From contig CAYGSD010000004.1 in the NCBI GenBank assembly GCA_964352625.1, positions 124,001 to 188,000 of the forward strand: DNA of 64,000 bases, read 5' to 3'. The translations under genes and the position numbers were made by a program. Source of the DNA: JAAEPI01 sp964352625 (GTDB taxonomy: Bacteria; Bacteroidota; Bacteroidia; Cytophagales; Cyclobacteriaceae). The notes under the pieces were generated by a model, which saw only the letters and a program-made list of their open reading frames with translations, did no database searches and was not told the origin of the DNA. Positions 54,291-61,679 of the stretch are shown one piece after another; the first letter of the stretch is position 1; every line of letters starts with the position of its first letter.

Positions 54291-55028
54291 CTAGACGTCT
54301 CCAGTGGCTAGTGCAGCACCGATGATTCCTGCATCGTTTTGAAACCGAGCCACTGAGACAGGGGCTTCTACTGTGAGATGTTCTTTGAACTTGTCGAATT
54401 TCTTACTCATGCCGCCACCGATAATTATGTGATCAGGTGAAATAATGGAGTCAATATGATTCAAAAAATAGTTGAAACGAGCACTCCATTTTTTCATAGA
54501 CAAATCTTCTCTCTTTTTTGCGCTTCTTGAGGCGTACAATTCCATTGCATCTCCTTTGAATGAATTGATTCGACCGAACTCGGTATTCGAAACTAACTGG
54601 CCGTTTAGGAACAGCGCTGACCCTATCCCAGTCCCGATGGTGAGCACAAGAACCTTTCCGCCCAATCCTTTCCCCACGCCGAATTTCATGACCGCCAGAC
54701 CGGCCGCATCAGCATCATTTAGAATTGTAAAAGGGCAGGATGACTTTTTTTCGAATAGTTCCTTAATATTCATTTCCAGCCAACTTTTATGAAGGTTGCT
54801 GTGAGTTTTAGCAATGCCAGATTTCACCACTGCCGGGAAGCCGCAACCCACCGCCCCCTTCCATTTGAAGTGATGGATAAGTTCGAGAATTATCTCAGTC
54901 ATGTCGGCAGGTTTACCCGATTTTGGCGTATCAATTCTCAGACGCTCTGCCAGTAATTCCCCTGTTGCGATATTTACGGGAGCTGCTTTCATTCCCGTGC
55001 CTCCAATGTCGATTCCTAGTGCTTCCAA
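54291..55028 (-). CDS. ROK-family polyphosphate glucokinase-like kinase
   Basis: A 245-residue sugar kinase. The phosphate-binding motif GIDIGGTGMKAA, the catalytic loop ILNDADAAGLAVMKFG and the second phosphate loop VLTIGTGIGSALFLNG are intact. EFGRINSFKGDAMELYAS resembles the E-x-G-H / KGD segment of polyphosphate glucokinases, but the His of ELGH is Arg here, and the ROK zinc motif is absent. It likely phosphorylates glucose with polyphosphate or ATP; the donor cannot be settled from sequence. Confidence 0.85.
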   Translation of the reverse strand: MEALGIDIGGTGMKAAPVNIATGELLAERLRIDTPKSGKPADMTEIILELIHHFKWKGAVGCGFPAVVKSGIAKTHSNLHKSWLEMNIKELFEKKSSCPFTILNDADAAGLAVMKFGVGKGLGGKVLVLTIGTGIGSALFLNGQLVSNTEFGRINSFKGDAMELYASRSAKKREDLSMKKWSARFNYFLNHIDSIISPDHIIIGGGMSKKFDKFKEHLTVEAPVSVARFQNDAGIIGAALATGDV

Positions 55029-55048
55029 TGTTAGGTTTTAGCAAATGT

Positions 55049-55070
55049 AAAAAAGCCACCCGAAGGTGGC
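55049..55070 (-). terminator. Terminator after tRNA-Pro
   Basis: Minus strand GCCACC-TTCG-GGTGGC followed by six T. The 6-bp stem with a UUCG tetraloop begins 11 nt after the tRNA 3' end, a strong intrinsic terminator. Confidence 0.88.
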
Positions 55071-55081
55071 GTTAGGAGCTG

Positions 55082-55156
55082 TCGGGATGACTGGATTTGA
55101 ACCAGCGGCCCCCACTACCCTAAAGTGGTGCGCTAACCGAGCTGCGCCACATCCCG
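55082..55156 (-). tRNA. tRNA-Pro, anticodon AGG
   Basis: A 75-nt cloverleaf on the minus strand: acceptor CGGGATG/CATCCCG with A73, D stem GCGC/GCGC, anticodon stem CCACT/AGTGG with the 7-nt loop TTAGGGT, variable GGGCC, T stem GCTGG/CCAGT with loop TTCAAAT. The anticodon positions 34-36 read AGG, which decodes proline CCU; A34 is uncommon in bacterial tRNA-Pro, which usually has U, G or C there. CCA is not encoded. The 5' end is shared with the C-terminus and stop codon of the GIY-YIG gene, and a terminator follows. Confidence 0.95.
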
Positions 55157-55405
55157 AATAAAGAATTCATTGAATTCTCGCTTTATAAAATCTTTGTTTC
55201 TGGTTTTTTTGAGATAAACTTCAAATTTAAGCGCATCAGACTTAGAATCAAATGATCTCTTAAAGATCAATTCCCAAGGAATTTTTCTTTTGGTAAAAGT
55301 AGATTGTCCAGCGTTGTGAAATACCAATCGAACTTCGGGATTTTCAGAGAATCCATAGTACCACGAGTTGTCTTTAATGGATTGGATGATATAAACGAAA
55401 TACAT
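55133..55405 (-). CDS. Small GIY-YIG nuclease fused at its end to the tRNA-Pro gene
   Basis: A 90-residue single-domain GIY-YIG protein. MYFVYIIQSIKDNSWYYGF contains the two aromatic motifs, NPEVRLVFHN the catalytic Arg, GQSTFTKRKIPWELIF the helix-strand, and ALKFEVYLKKTRNKDFIKREF the metal-binding Glu, so the active site seems intact. The last residues RDVAQLG and the TAG stop are encoded by the first 24 nt of the tRNA-Pro gene. The start codon lies 1 nt after a broken copy of the same tRNA 5' end. This points to a homing-like or tRNA-associated mobile gene; DNA target and function are inferred, not shown. Confidence 0.85.
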   Translation of the reverse strand: MYFVYIIQSIKDNSWYYGFSENPEVRLVFHNAGQSTFTKRKIPWELIFKRSFDSKSDALKFEVYLKKTRNKDFIKREFNEFFIRDVAQLG

Positions 55406-55406
55406 T

Positions 55407-55455
55407 GTGCGCTAATCCTCCCGATTGATCGGGATCGGGACGCCACATCCCGAAT
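55407..55455 (-). repeat. Partial copy of the tRNA-Pro 5' end, interrupted by a palindrome
   Basis: The 15 nt CGCCACATCCCGAAT at 55441-55455 are identical to 55145-55159, the 5' end of the tRNA gene and its immediate upstream flank. GTGCGCTAA at 55407-55415 is identical to the D-arm side of the tRNA. Between them, 25 nt with a 16-nt palindrome (55419-55434, arms TCCCGAT/ATCGGGA) replace the D loop. The copy cannot fold as a tRNA and has no 3' half. It flanks the GIY-YIG ORF on the side away from the intact tRNA. Confidence 0.88.
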
Positions 55456-55461
55456 GAAAAA

Positions 55462-55469
55462 CAAATATA
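55462..55469 (-). promoter_or_regulatory. Candidate -7 box upstream of the partial tRNA copy
   Basis: Minus strand TATATTTG, an exact -7 match, 9 nt before the first base of the partial tRNA. It looks like the original tRNA promoter, now separated from the intact tRNA by the GIY-YIG ORF. No similar box is seen just upstream of the intact tRNA, so one transcript may span both. Confidence 0.45.
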
Positions 55470-55477
55470 AGTTTTGG

Positions 55478-56251
55478 TTATTTCTTAGCGTCTCTTTTGA
55501 AGGCGAGTTTGTTGTCGGTCGATTCACTTTGATCGAAGTAATATCCTCCATAGTCAAATGCCCGAAGGTCATTTGGATCTGTAATTTTATTTTCGATCAT
55601 AAATCTTGACATCAGCCCTCTAGCTTTCTTAGCATAGAATGAGATGATCTTGTATTTGTCTTTTTTGAAATCCTTGAATTCTACGTCAAGCACTCTGGCC
55701 GAAATCCCCTTTCTATCAATTGATTTGAAATATTCGTTTGAGGCTAAGTTGAGAATAATATCATCACCCTGTTCTTTTAAATCCTTTAGAAGCAAGTCGA
55801 GAATGGTGTTGTCCCAATATTCATAGAGCGTTTTAAAATCATCAAACGCCAGTTTTGTACCCATTTCCAAACGATATGGCTGAATCAAATCGAGTGGTCT
55901 AAGAAGCCCATACAATCCGGATAATATTCGCAGGTGCTTCTGTGCAAACTCTAGCTTGGCTTCATCGAAGGTTTCTGCTTGCAATCCTTGATAGACATCT
56001 CCATTGAACGCAAAAACGGAAGGCCTTGAGTTTTCGAGGTTATGGACGGAGCTGTATTCTTTGTATCTGTGCACATTAAGACCCGCTAGCTGTTTGCTAA
56101 TACTCATCAGGTCTTTCACTTCATCTACGGACTTTTTCCGCATCACGTCTATGAGCTCATTAGTGCAATCGAGCAATCTTGGCTGTGTTGCGCTCACATT
56201 GTGCTCAGTTTTAAAATCGAGATTTTTGGCGGGTGAAACTACTGCGATCAT
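55478..56251 (-). CDS. yaaA: Peroxide stress protein YaaA (DUF328/UPF0246)
   Basis: A 257-residue protein with the family start MIAVVSPAKNLDF and blocks SRPSVFAFNGDVYQGL, RILSGLYGLLRPLDLIQPYRLEMGTKL, ILNLASNEYFKSID and ISFYAKKARGLMSRFMI. In E. coli YaaA lowers free iron and limits oxidative DNA damage during peroxide stress and binds DNA. Length is normal. It ends 9 nt before the candidate tRNA promoter; the small 65-residue gene is 2 nt upstream. Confidence 0.95.
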   Translation of the reverse strand: MIAVVSPAKNLDFKTEHNVSATQPRLLDCTNELIDVMRKKSVDEVKDLMSISKQLAGLNVHRYKEYSSVHNLENSRPSVFAFNGDVYQGLQAETFDEAKLEFAQKHLRILSGLYGLLRPLDLIQPYRLEMGTKLAFDDFKTLYEYWDNTILDLLLKDLKEQGDDIILNLASNEYFKSIDRKGISARVLDVEFKDFKKDKYKIISFYAKKARGLMSRFMIENKITDPNDLRAFDYGGYYFDQSESTDNKLAFKRDAKK

Positions 56252-56253
56252 GA

Positions 56254-56451
56254 CTACTCTTCTTCCTGCTTCTTATTCTTAATTTCTTCTAAATCGTCTC
56301 TATCTCGGAGCTTTTTATCGTCCACCGTCTTGTTCAAAAACTGATTGATTTTGTCAATGTTCAGGCTGGATTTCAGTTCGCCGAATGAATCAATGCTCAC
56401 ATCAAATCCTTCAAGCTCCTTACTCACTTTTGGTTTTTTGTCTTTTGCCAT
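56254..56451 (-). CDS. Small charged protein, unknown function
   Basis: A 65-residue protein, very rich in Lys, Asp and Glu, without signal peptide (MAKDKKPKVSKELEGFDVSIDSFGELKSSLNIDKINQFLNKTVDDKKL ends in a helix). The segment FDVSIDSFGELKSSLNIDKINQFLN looks foldable. It is packed between gltX (4 nt) and yaaA (2 nt) in the same direction, which supports a real gene. I do not recognise a family with known function. Confidence 0.7.
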   Translation of the reverse strand: MAKDKKPKVSKELEGFDVSIDSFGELKSSLNIDKINQFLNKTVDDKKLRDRDDLEEIKNKKQEEE

Positions 56452-56455
56452 CAGT

Positions 56456-57982
56456 TTAGTGTTTCAATTTGTCAAGGGAAGACTGAATCCGTTCAGCAGT
56501 TCTTTTAGGTCCCATCAGGGATATTATTTCCATCAAATCCGGCCCGCCCGGCTGTCCTGAAATCACCACTCTCAATACCTGCATCACGGCTCCTGGGTTT
56601 ATTTCAGCGCCATTAAGTGTGTCCGAATATAACAATTTAGCTTCTTCCCCGGTTATTGTCTCTTGTTCTAACAATGCGTCTGAAAAAAGGTTCAGCCCTC
56701 TAATCGCCTGTTCGTTCAACTTTTTTTGGATCACTTTTTCATCAAACTGATTGGGTGCTTCGAAAAGAAACAAGGAGGCTGGAATCATTTCTTGCGGAAA
56801 AGTAACTCTCTCCTTAAACAAGTTGACAATTATCTGTGCGTGCTCTAGAGAGCAATCATGTCCTTGTGCTTTTATTCCCAAAAGGAAGTTCTCTGCGAGC
56901 TGGTTGACATCCGCATTTTTTAAATATTGTTGATTGAACCATTTGATTTTTTCGACATCAAACTTAGTTCCTGCCTTATTGACTTTCTCAAGGGAGAATT
57001 CCTCGCCCAGTTCTTGGAGGGAGAAAATTTCTTGATCTGTTCCTGGATTCCAACCAAGAAATGCAAGAAAATTCACCAGAGCTTCAGGGATGTATCCTTG
57101 TTCTCTAAATCCTACCGCCAATTCTCCTGTTTCGGGATCTTCCCAGTTCAAAGGAAAAATAGGGAAGCCTGCCTTATCTGCTGCCCTTTTGCTCAGCTTA
57201 CCATTGCCGTCCGGCTTAAGAATGAGAGGCAAATGAGCGAATTGAGGCATCTGAGTTTCCCAACCAATAAATTTGTACAACAAAACATGAGTGGGGGCAG
57301 AAGGAAGCCATTCTTCACCTCTAATCACATGCGTGATTTTCATTAGGTAATCGTCTACCACATTGGCGAGATGATAGGTAGGCAGACCATCCGATTTCAT
57401 AATGACCTTGTCGTCCAGAGTTGAGGTATGAACTTTCACCCAACCTCTTACCAAGTCATTTAATCTTACTTCCTCCTTTGGATCAATTTTCAAACGAATG
57501 ACATAAGGTTCGCCGGAGGATATCCGCGATTGCACTTCTTCTTCGCTCAGTGTAAGCGAATTTTTCATGGTCAAACGTGTCACCGAATTGTACTGCTGAT
57601 TGATTGCCTTGGTCTCTTTCAGCTTCTCACGCATTTCATCTAATTCCTCTGGCGTATCAAAGGCATAATATGCATGCCCATCGTTGATTAGCTTTTCGGC
57701 ATATTGAAAATAGATGTCTTTGCGTTCGGATTGTCTGTATGGGGCATAGTCTCCGCCAGTCCAAGGGCTTTCATCCAATTCAAGTCCACACCATTCCAAA
57801 GACTCTTTTATGTATTCCTCTGCTCCTTCGACGAAGCGTGATTGGTCGGTATCCTCGATTCGTAGAATGAATTTTCCGTTGTTCTTTTTGGCAAATAGAT
57901 AGTTGAAAAGAGCGGTTCGCACTCCACCAATATGTAGCGCCCCTGTAGGACTTGGAGCAAATCTTACACGTACATTTTCCAT
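56456..57982 (-). CDS. gltX: Glutamyl-tRNA synthetase
   Basis: A 508-residue class I synthetase charging tRNA-Glu. The HIGH motif is in APSPTGALHIGGVRTALFNYLF, the KMSKS equivalent is GNGKLSKRAADKAGFPIFP, and the all-helical anticodon-binding region follows (about 330-508; FNQQYLKNADVNQLAENFL). Residue EDTDQSRFVEGAEEYI has the substrate-binding block. Length is normal for a bacterial enzyme. It is downstream of the ridA gene (33 bp) on the same strand. Confidence 0.98.
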   Translation of the reverse strand: MENVRVRFAPSPTGALHIGGVRTALFNYLFAKKNNGKFILRIEDTDQSRFVEGAEEYIKESLEWCGLELDESPWTGGDYAPYRQSERKDIYFQYAEKLINDGHAYYAFDTPEELDEMREKLKETKAINQQYNSVTRLTMKNSLTLSEEEVQSRISSGEPYVIRLKIDPKEEVRLNDLVRGWVKVHTSTLDDKVIMKSDGLPTYHLANVVDDYLMKITHVIRGEEWLPSAPTHVLLYKFIGWETQMPQFAHLPLILKPDGNGKLSKRAADKAGFPIFPLNWEDPETGELAVGFREQGYIPEALVNFLAFLGWNPGTDQEIFSLQELGEEFSLEKVNKAGTKFDVEKIKWFNQQYLKNADVNQLAENFLLGIKAQGHDCSLEHAQIIVNLFKERVTFPQEMIPASLFLFEAPNQFDEKVIQKKLNEQAIRGLNLFSDALLEQETITGEEAKLLYSDTLNGAEINPGAVMQVLRVVISGQPGGPDLMEIISLMGPKRTAERIQSSLDKLKH

Positions 57983-58015
57983 TAGAAATGGTTCGGGATT
58001 AGGATTGATTCAAAA

Positions 58016-58396
58016 TTAGTCAACAAGAGCGATGCAGGAAATTTCCACATTCACGCCCTTTGGTAACTCACTGACTTGCACAGTTTCTCTTGCTGGAGGA
58101 TTTTCATCGAATCGAGTACCATACACGGCATTGATCTTAGCGAAATCTCCCATGTCTTTAATGAAAATGGAACACTTCACGACATTTTTGAAGTTGCTCC
58201 CAGCTTCTCTCAGGATGAAATCTAAATTTTTCATAACCTGCTCTGTTTCGGCTTCAATACTTCCTGAGATCAATTCTCCAGTAGATTGGTCTATTGGAAT
58301 TTGACCTGAAACGTACAAAACACCATTTGCCAAAACCGCTTGGCTATAAGGACCAATGGGCGCAGGAGCTTGGGATGATTCAATGATTTTTTTCAT
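58016..58396 (-). CDS. RidA-family enamine/imine deaminase
   Basis: A 126-residue YjgF/RidA protein. Family blocks are PAPIGPYSQAVLANGVLYVSGQIPIDQSTGELI, FKNVVKCSIFIKDMGDFAKINAVYGTRF and PPARETVQVSELPKGVNVEISCIAL, with the substrate-binding Arg in ARETV. RidA hydrolyses reactive enamines released by PLP enzymes such as threonine dehydratase. It begins 2 nt after glmS stop. Confidence 0.95.
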   Translation of the reverse strand: MKKIIESSQAPAPIGPYSQAVLANGVLYVSGQIPIDQSTGELISGSIEAETEQVMKNLDFILREAGSNFKNVVKCSIFIKDMGDFAKINAVYGTRFDENPPARETVQVSELPKGVNVEISCIALVD

Positions 58397-58398
58397 GG

Positions 58399-60234
58399 TT
58401 ACTCAACAGTCACAGATTTAGCCAAGTTCCTTGGTTGATCCACGTTGCATCCACGCATGACGGCAATGTGGTAAGAAAGCAGCTGCAATGGAACGACAGA
58501 AACCAATGGCATCAACGCTTCGTGTGTAGCAGGAACTTCAATGGTGAAATCAGCCATTTTTGGTATGAGCACATCACCTTCTGAGACTACCGCAATAACA
58601 ATTCCGGCTCTTGCTTTTACCTCTTGAATATTCGAAACTATCTTGTCGTAGGAGCTGTCTCGTGTGGCGATTACCACCACAGGCATCTTCTCATCAATTA
58701 GCGCAATGGGACCATGCTTCATTTCCGCCGCAGGATAACCTTCGGCATGGATGTAAGAAATTTCTTTGAGCTTGAGTGCGCCTTCCAGTGCAACTGGGAA
58801 ATTGTATCCTCTGCCTAGGTAAAGGAAATTCTGTGCGTCCTTGAATAGCTCAGAAATGGATTCGACTTTGTCATTTGTTTTGAGCGCAGTTTGAATCTTC
58901 GCTGGAATTCCGGCTAATTCTGTGAGCAATTCTCTGAATTTACTTTCTGAGATTGTGCCTTTTTTTAGAGCTAACCTCAAAGCAATCATGGAAAGCACTG
59001 TAAGTTGAGCGGTAAATGCCTTAGTGGAAGCTACTCCAATCTCTGGTCCAGCATGGAGATAAGCACCTTCGTGCGATATTCTCGCAATGGATGAACCCAC
59101 CGTGTTGACTACACCTAGAACAATTGCACCCTTGCTTTTGGCTAATTCAATAGCTGCTAAGGTGTCAGCTGTTTCCCCTGATTGAGAAATAGCAATCACG
59201 ATATCCCCCTCTCTAATTACAGGGTTTCTGTATCGGAATTCTGATGCGTATTCTACTTCTACTGGGATTCGGCACAAATCTTCGAATAGGTACTCGGCTA
59301 CTAATCCGGCATGCCAGGAGGTGCCGCAAGCAATCATTATGATGCGGTTGGCATTGATGAGTGCGTTAGAGTATTCCCTAATCCCTCCAAGTACTAATTC
59401 GCCCGTTTCACTATTCAGCCTCCCTCTCATGCAATCTCTTATAGAGTTGGGTTGCTCAAAAATTTCTTTCAGCATGAAATGCTCGTATCCCCCTTTTTCC
59501 AGAGCCTCCAACTCTAGATCTAATGTCTGCACGTAGGCAGTTTGAGGCGCGTCTTTAAGATCTTTTATTTCATATCCATCATCAGTGAGAATCAGGATTT
59601 CTAAGTCATTTAGATAGACCACTTCGTTGGTGTACTCAATGATTGGAGTGGCATCAGAGGCTAGGAAGTATTCATCTTTTCCAAGGCCTAGCACCATTGG
59701 GCTACCTTTTCTTGCCGCGATTAACTTTCTTGGCTCGTCAACAGACATGACCACCACTGCATAAGCCCCAACAACTTTGGTTAGTGCAATACGGAATGCC
59801 TCTTCCAACGAGAGGTTTCCACCTTTTTTTATATCTTCAATAAACGTGATGAAAACTTCCGTGTCCGTATCACTTTTAAATGAATAGCCTTTATTCAGAA
59901 GGTCTTGTTTTAAGCTGCCATAGTTCTCAATAATGCCATTGTGAATCATTACTAGCGAACCATCTGAAGATAAGTGGGGATGTGCGTTGGTATCATTTGG
60001 CGGACCATGTGTTGCCCACCGAGTATGTCCTATGCCTATGGTAGCACTAGGGGTTTCGCTGAAACTGTCCTCTAAATTCTTGACCTTCCCGGCCTTCTTG
60101 GTAAGTTCAATTTTACCATTACCCAATAAAGCAATACCTGCACTGTCATACCCTCGGTATTCTAACCGGTGCAAACCCTTTAAAAGAATAGGATATGCTT
60201 CTTTTTGTCCTATATAAGCGACAATGCCACACAT
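58399..60234 (-). CDS. glmS: Glutamine-fructose-6-phosphate aminotransferase (isomerizing)
   Basis: A 611-residue enzyme making glucosamine-6-phosphate, entry to cell-wall amino sugars. Cys2 is the glutaminase nucleophile (MCGIVAYIGQKEAYPILLKGLHRLEYRGYDSAG). The two SIS domains contain CGTSWHAGLVAEYLFED and ISQSGETADTLAAIELAKSKG, and the end NLAKSVTVE is as in the family. The glmS start overlaps the DUF4270 stop by 1 nt, so they are cotranscribed. No glmS ribozyme would be expected or is seen. Confidence 0.98.
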   Translation of the reverse strand: MCGIVAYIGQKEAYPILLKGLHRLEYRGYDSAGIALLGNGKIELTKKAGKVKNLEDSFSETPSATIGIGHTRWATHGPPNDTNAHPHLSSDGSLVMIHNGIIENYGSLKQDLLNKGYSFKSDTDTEVFITFIEDIKKGGNLSLEEAFRIALTKVVGAYAVVVMSVDEPRKLIAARKGSPMVLGLGKDEYFLASDATPIIEYTNEVVYLNDLEILILTDDGYEIKDLKDAPQTAYVQTLDLELEALEKGGYEHFMLKEIFEQPNSIRDCMRGRLNSETGELVLGGIREYSNALINANRIIMIACGTSWHAGLVAEYLFEDLCRIPVEVEYASEFRYRNPVIREGDIVIAISQSGETADTLAAIELAKSKGAIVLGVVNTVGSSIARISHEGAYLHAGPEIGVASTKAFTAQLTVLSMIALRLALKKGTISESKFRELLTELAGIPAKIQTALKTNDKVESISELFKDAQNFLYLGRGYNFPVALEGALKLKEISYIHAEGYPAAEMKHGPIALIDEKMPVVVIATRDSSYDKIVSNIQEVKARAGIVIAVVSEGDVLIPKMADFTIEVPATHEALMPLVSVVPLQLLSYHIAVMRGCNVDQPRNLAKSVTVE

Positions 60235-61679
60235 TAATCTTTCAATTGGGTGTAGAATACCTTCAGTTTAATCGATTCCTTGTTGATAGAGTTTCTGCCA
60301 AGCGGTAAGCTTTGACCAGGAATCATAACTAAGTTGTCGACACCAGTAAGATATGCTCGTCTAAATGGTCTTTGGTCAACTTCAACTCCATCTAAGTCAT
60401 CCTGTATATTGTCAAACATATGCTGCCAAAAAATTACGAAATTGCTAAAGTAACTCTTGGTAATATCAGTTCCTGTATCAATGGTGCTCAGTCGGACTAC
60501 TGCATTTGCGGGTGTCTGAATGTATCCGGCATCTGTTAAAAACGTGGTTCCAAAACTTCCCGGAGAAGTCAATGTGGCGGGCCAATTAATATTGTATTCA
60601 GCGCCATTTATCCTTGAAAAATAAAAATTAGTGTAAGTGTTATCAGGAACGTAATCCGGATTTACTTGAACCGGTATTTCAAGGGTAACAAGATTGAAAA
60701 GAACCCCTTGATTATTTGTGGAGAATTCGATCAGTGGATCGAGACTAATTTTCGGAAAAATTCCAGCTAGGCTATTAAAATACACAAAATCGCCCACAGG
60801 TTCAATTTCCATTTTATCAGCGGCCGAAGCAAATAGGGAAGTTGATCGGTCTCTGTCTATTTTAGTGAAATAATTGCTTGCGGAACTACTTAAGGTAAAG
60901 GTGACGGCCGTGAAGAGGGTATCTTTCTTATACACACCTAGGGTATCAATAAGCCTTCCTCGCATGAGCAATCCTATCTCAGTTGATGGGTTTGTCATGT
61001 CAATGGATAGAAGACCTGACCCAGAAGTTGGCTCAATGACAAATCCCAATGGACGCATGGCTGCACTATCCTCTTCGAAAGTACTGAGGATGTAATTACT
61101 ATATTCGGTGGACAAGTCAATTGTAACCAAATGCTCAGCTTGATTTGTGAAGTCCACGGTATCTATTTCGTCGAAGTTGACTGTGGACGACTGTATTAGT
61201 TCATTTTTTGGAATTTCGCTATCACGTAAGTAGAGCCCTTCTGCGAATATTGAGTCAGCCAGAGTGCTAATTTCAACCTGGAGAGCTATTGAGTTGGTAC
61301 TGCTCAGGGCATCTGTAATATCAAGGAACAACTGTGCCTTTTCAAAAGTTATGTCTTCAATTGTTTCATTAAAGTCACCTTTGTCTACAGTCATTTCATC
61401 TACTATGTCTCCACTTTTGAAGCGATACTCTGTAAATACTTTCGAAGAAATAGTGCCATATACATCATCAGAATATTCACCCAAAAAGGCAACACCGCGA
61501 CTGTCAGTTCTTAAGCTATCAAAATATACATTAGTCACAGGAAGTGTGAACTCAGCATATTTTACTTCAGTGCGTTGAACATCGGGTGGGAGTTCTATTC
61601 CAACATCCTCTTTACATCCCCAAAACAAAATTGAGGCCGATAAAACCAGCCATTTTGCTCTCTTAGCCAATAAGTTCAT
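60234..61679 (-). CDS. DUF4270 lipoprotein
   Basis: A 481-residue lipoprotein (signal ending ILFWGC, Cys22; then KEDVGIELPPD). The mature part looks beta-rich, with repeated Asp/Ser/Thr-rich strands such as NVYFDSLRTDSRGVAFLGEYSDDVYGTISSKVFTEY and a C-terminal RNSINKESIKLKVFYTQLKD. The start TDSRGVAFLGEYSDDVYG-like block and its place next to glmS fit the Bacteroidota family DUF4270. Function is unknown, but its position suggests an envelope or surface role. It overlaps the GT5-like gene by 17 nt. Confidence 0.85.
   Translation of the reverse strand: MNLLAKRAKWLVLSASILFWGCKEDVGIELPPDVQRTEVKYAEFTLPVTNVYFDSLRTDSRGVAFLGEYSDDVYGTISSKVFTEYRFKSGDIVDEMTVDKGDFNETIEDITFEKAQLFLDITDALSSTNSIALQVEISTLADSIFAEGLYLRDSEIPKNELIQSSTVNFDEIDTVDFTNQAEHLVTIDLSTEYSNYILSTFEEDSAAMRPLGFVIEPTSGSGLLSIDMTNPSTEIGLLMRGRLIDTLGVYKKDTLFTAVTFTLSSSASNYFTKIDRDRSTSLFASAADKMEIEPVGDFVYFNSLAGIFPKISLDPLIEFSTNNQGVLFNLVTLEIPVQVNPDYVPDNTYTNFYFSRINGAEYNINWPATLTSPGSFGTTFLTDAGYIQTPANAVVRLSTIDTGTDITKSYFSNFVIFWQHMFDNIQDDLDGVEVDQRPFRRAYLTGVDNLVMIPGQSLPLGRNSINKESIKLKVFYTQLKD

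Noticed and set aside
55407..55455. Second tRNA gene
   Set aside because: Only the 5' end is present, the D loop is replaced by a palindrome and there is no anticodon arm or 3' half, so it is listed as a partial repeat.
55267..55572. 101-codon minus-strand ORF across the partial tRNA copy
   Set aside because: It reads the broken tRNA and the GIY-YIG gene in the wrong frame and overlaps the end of yaaA; no family character.
58399..58420. glmS ribozyme or other riboswitch
   Set aside because: glmS is preceded with overlap by the DUF4270 gene, leaving no leader; no riboswitch-like leader was recognised elsewhere.
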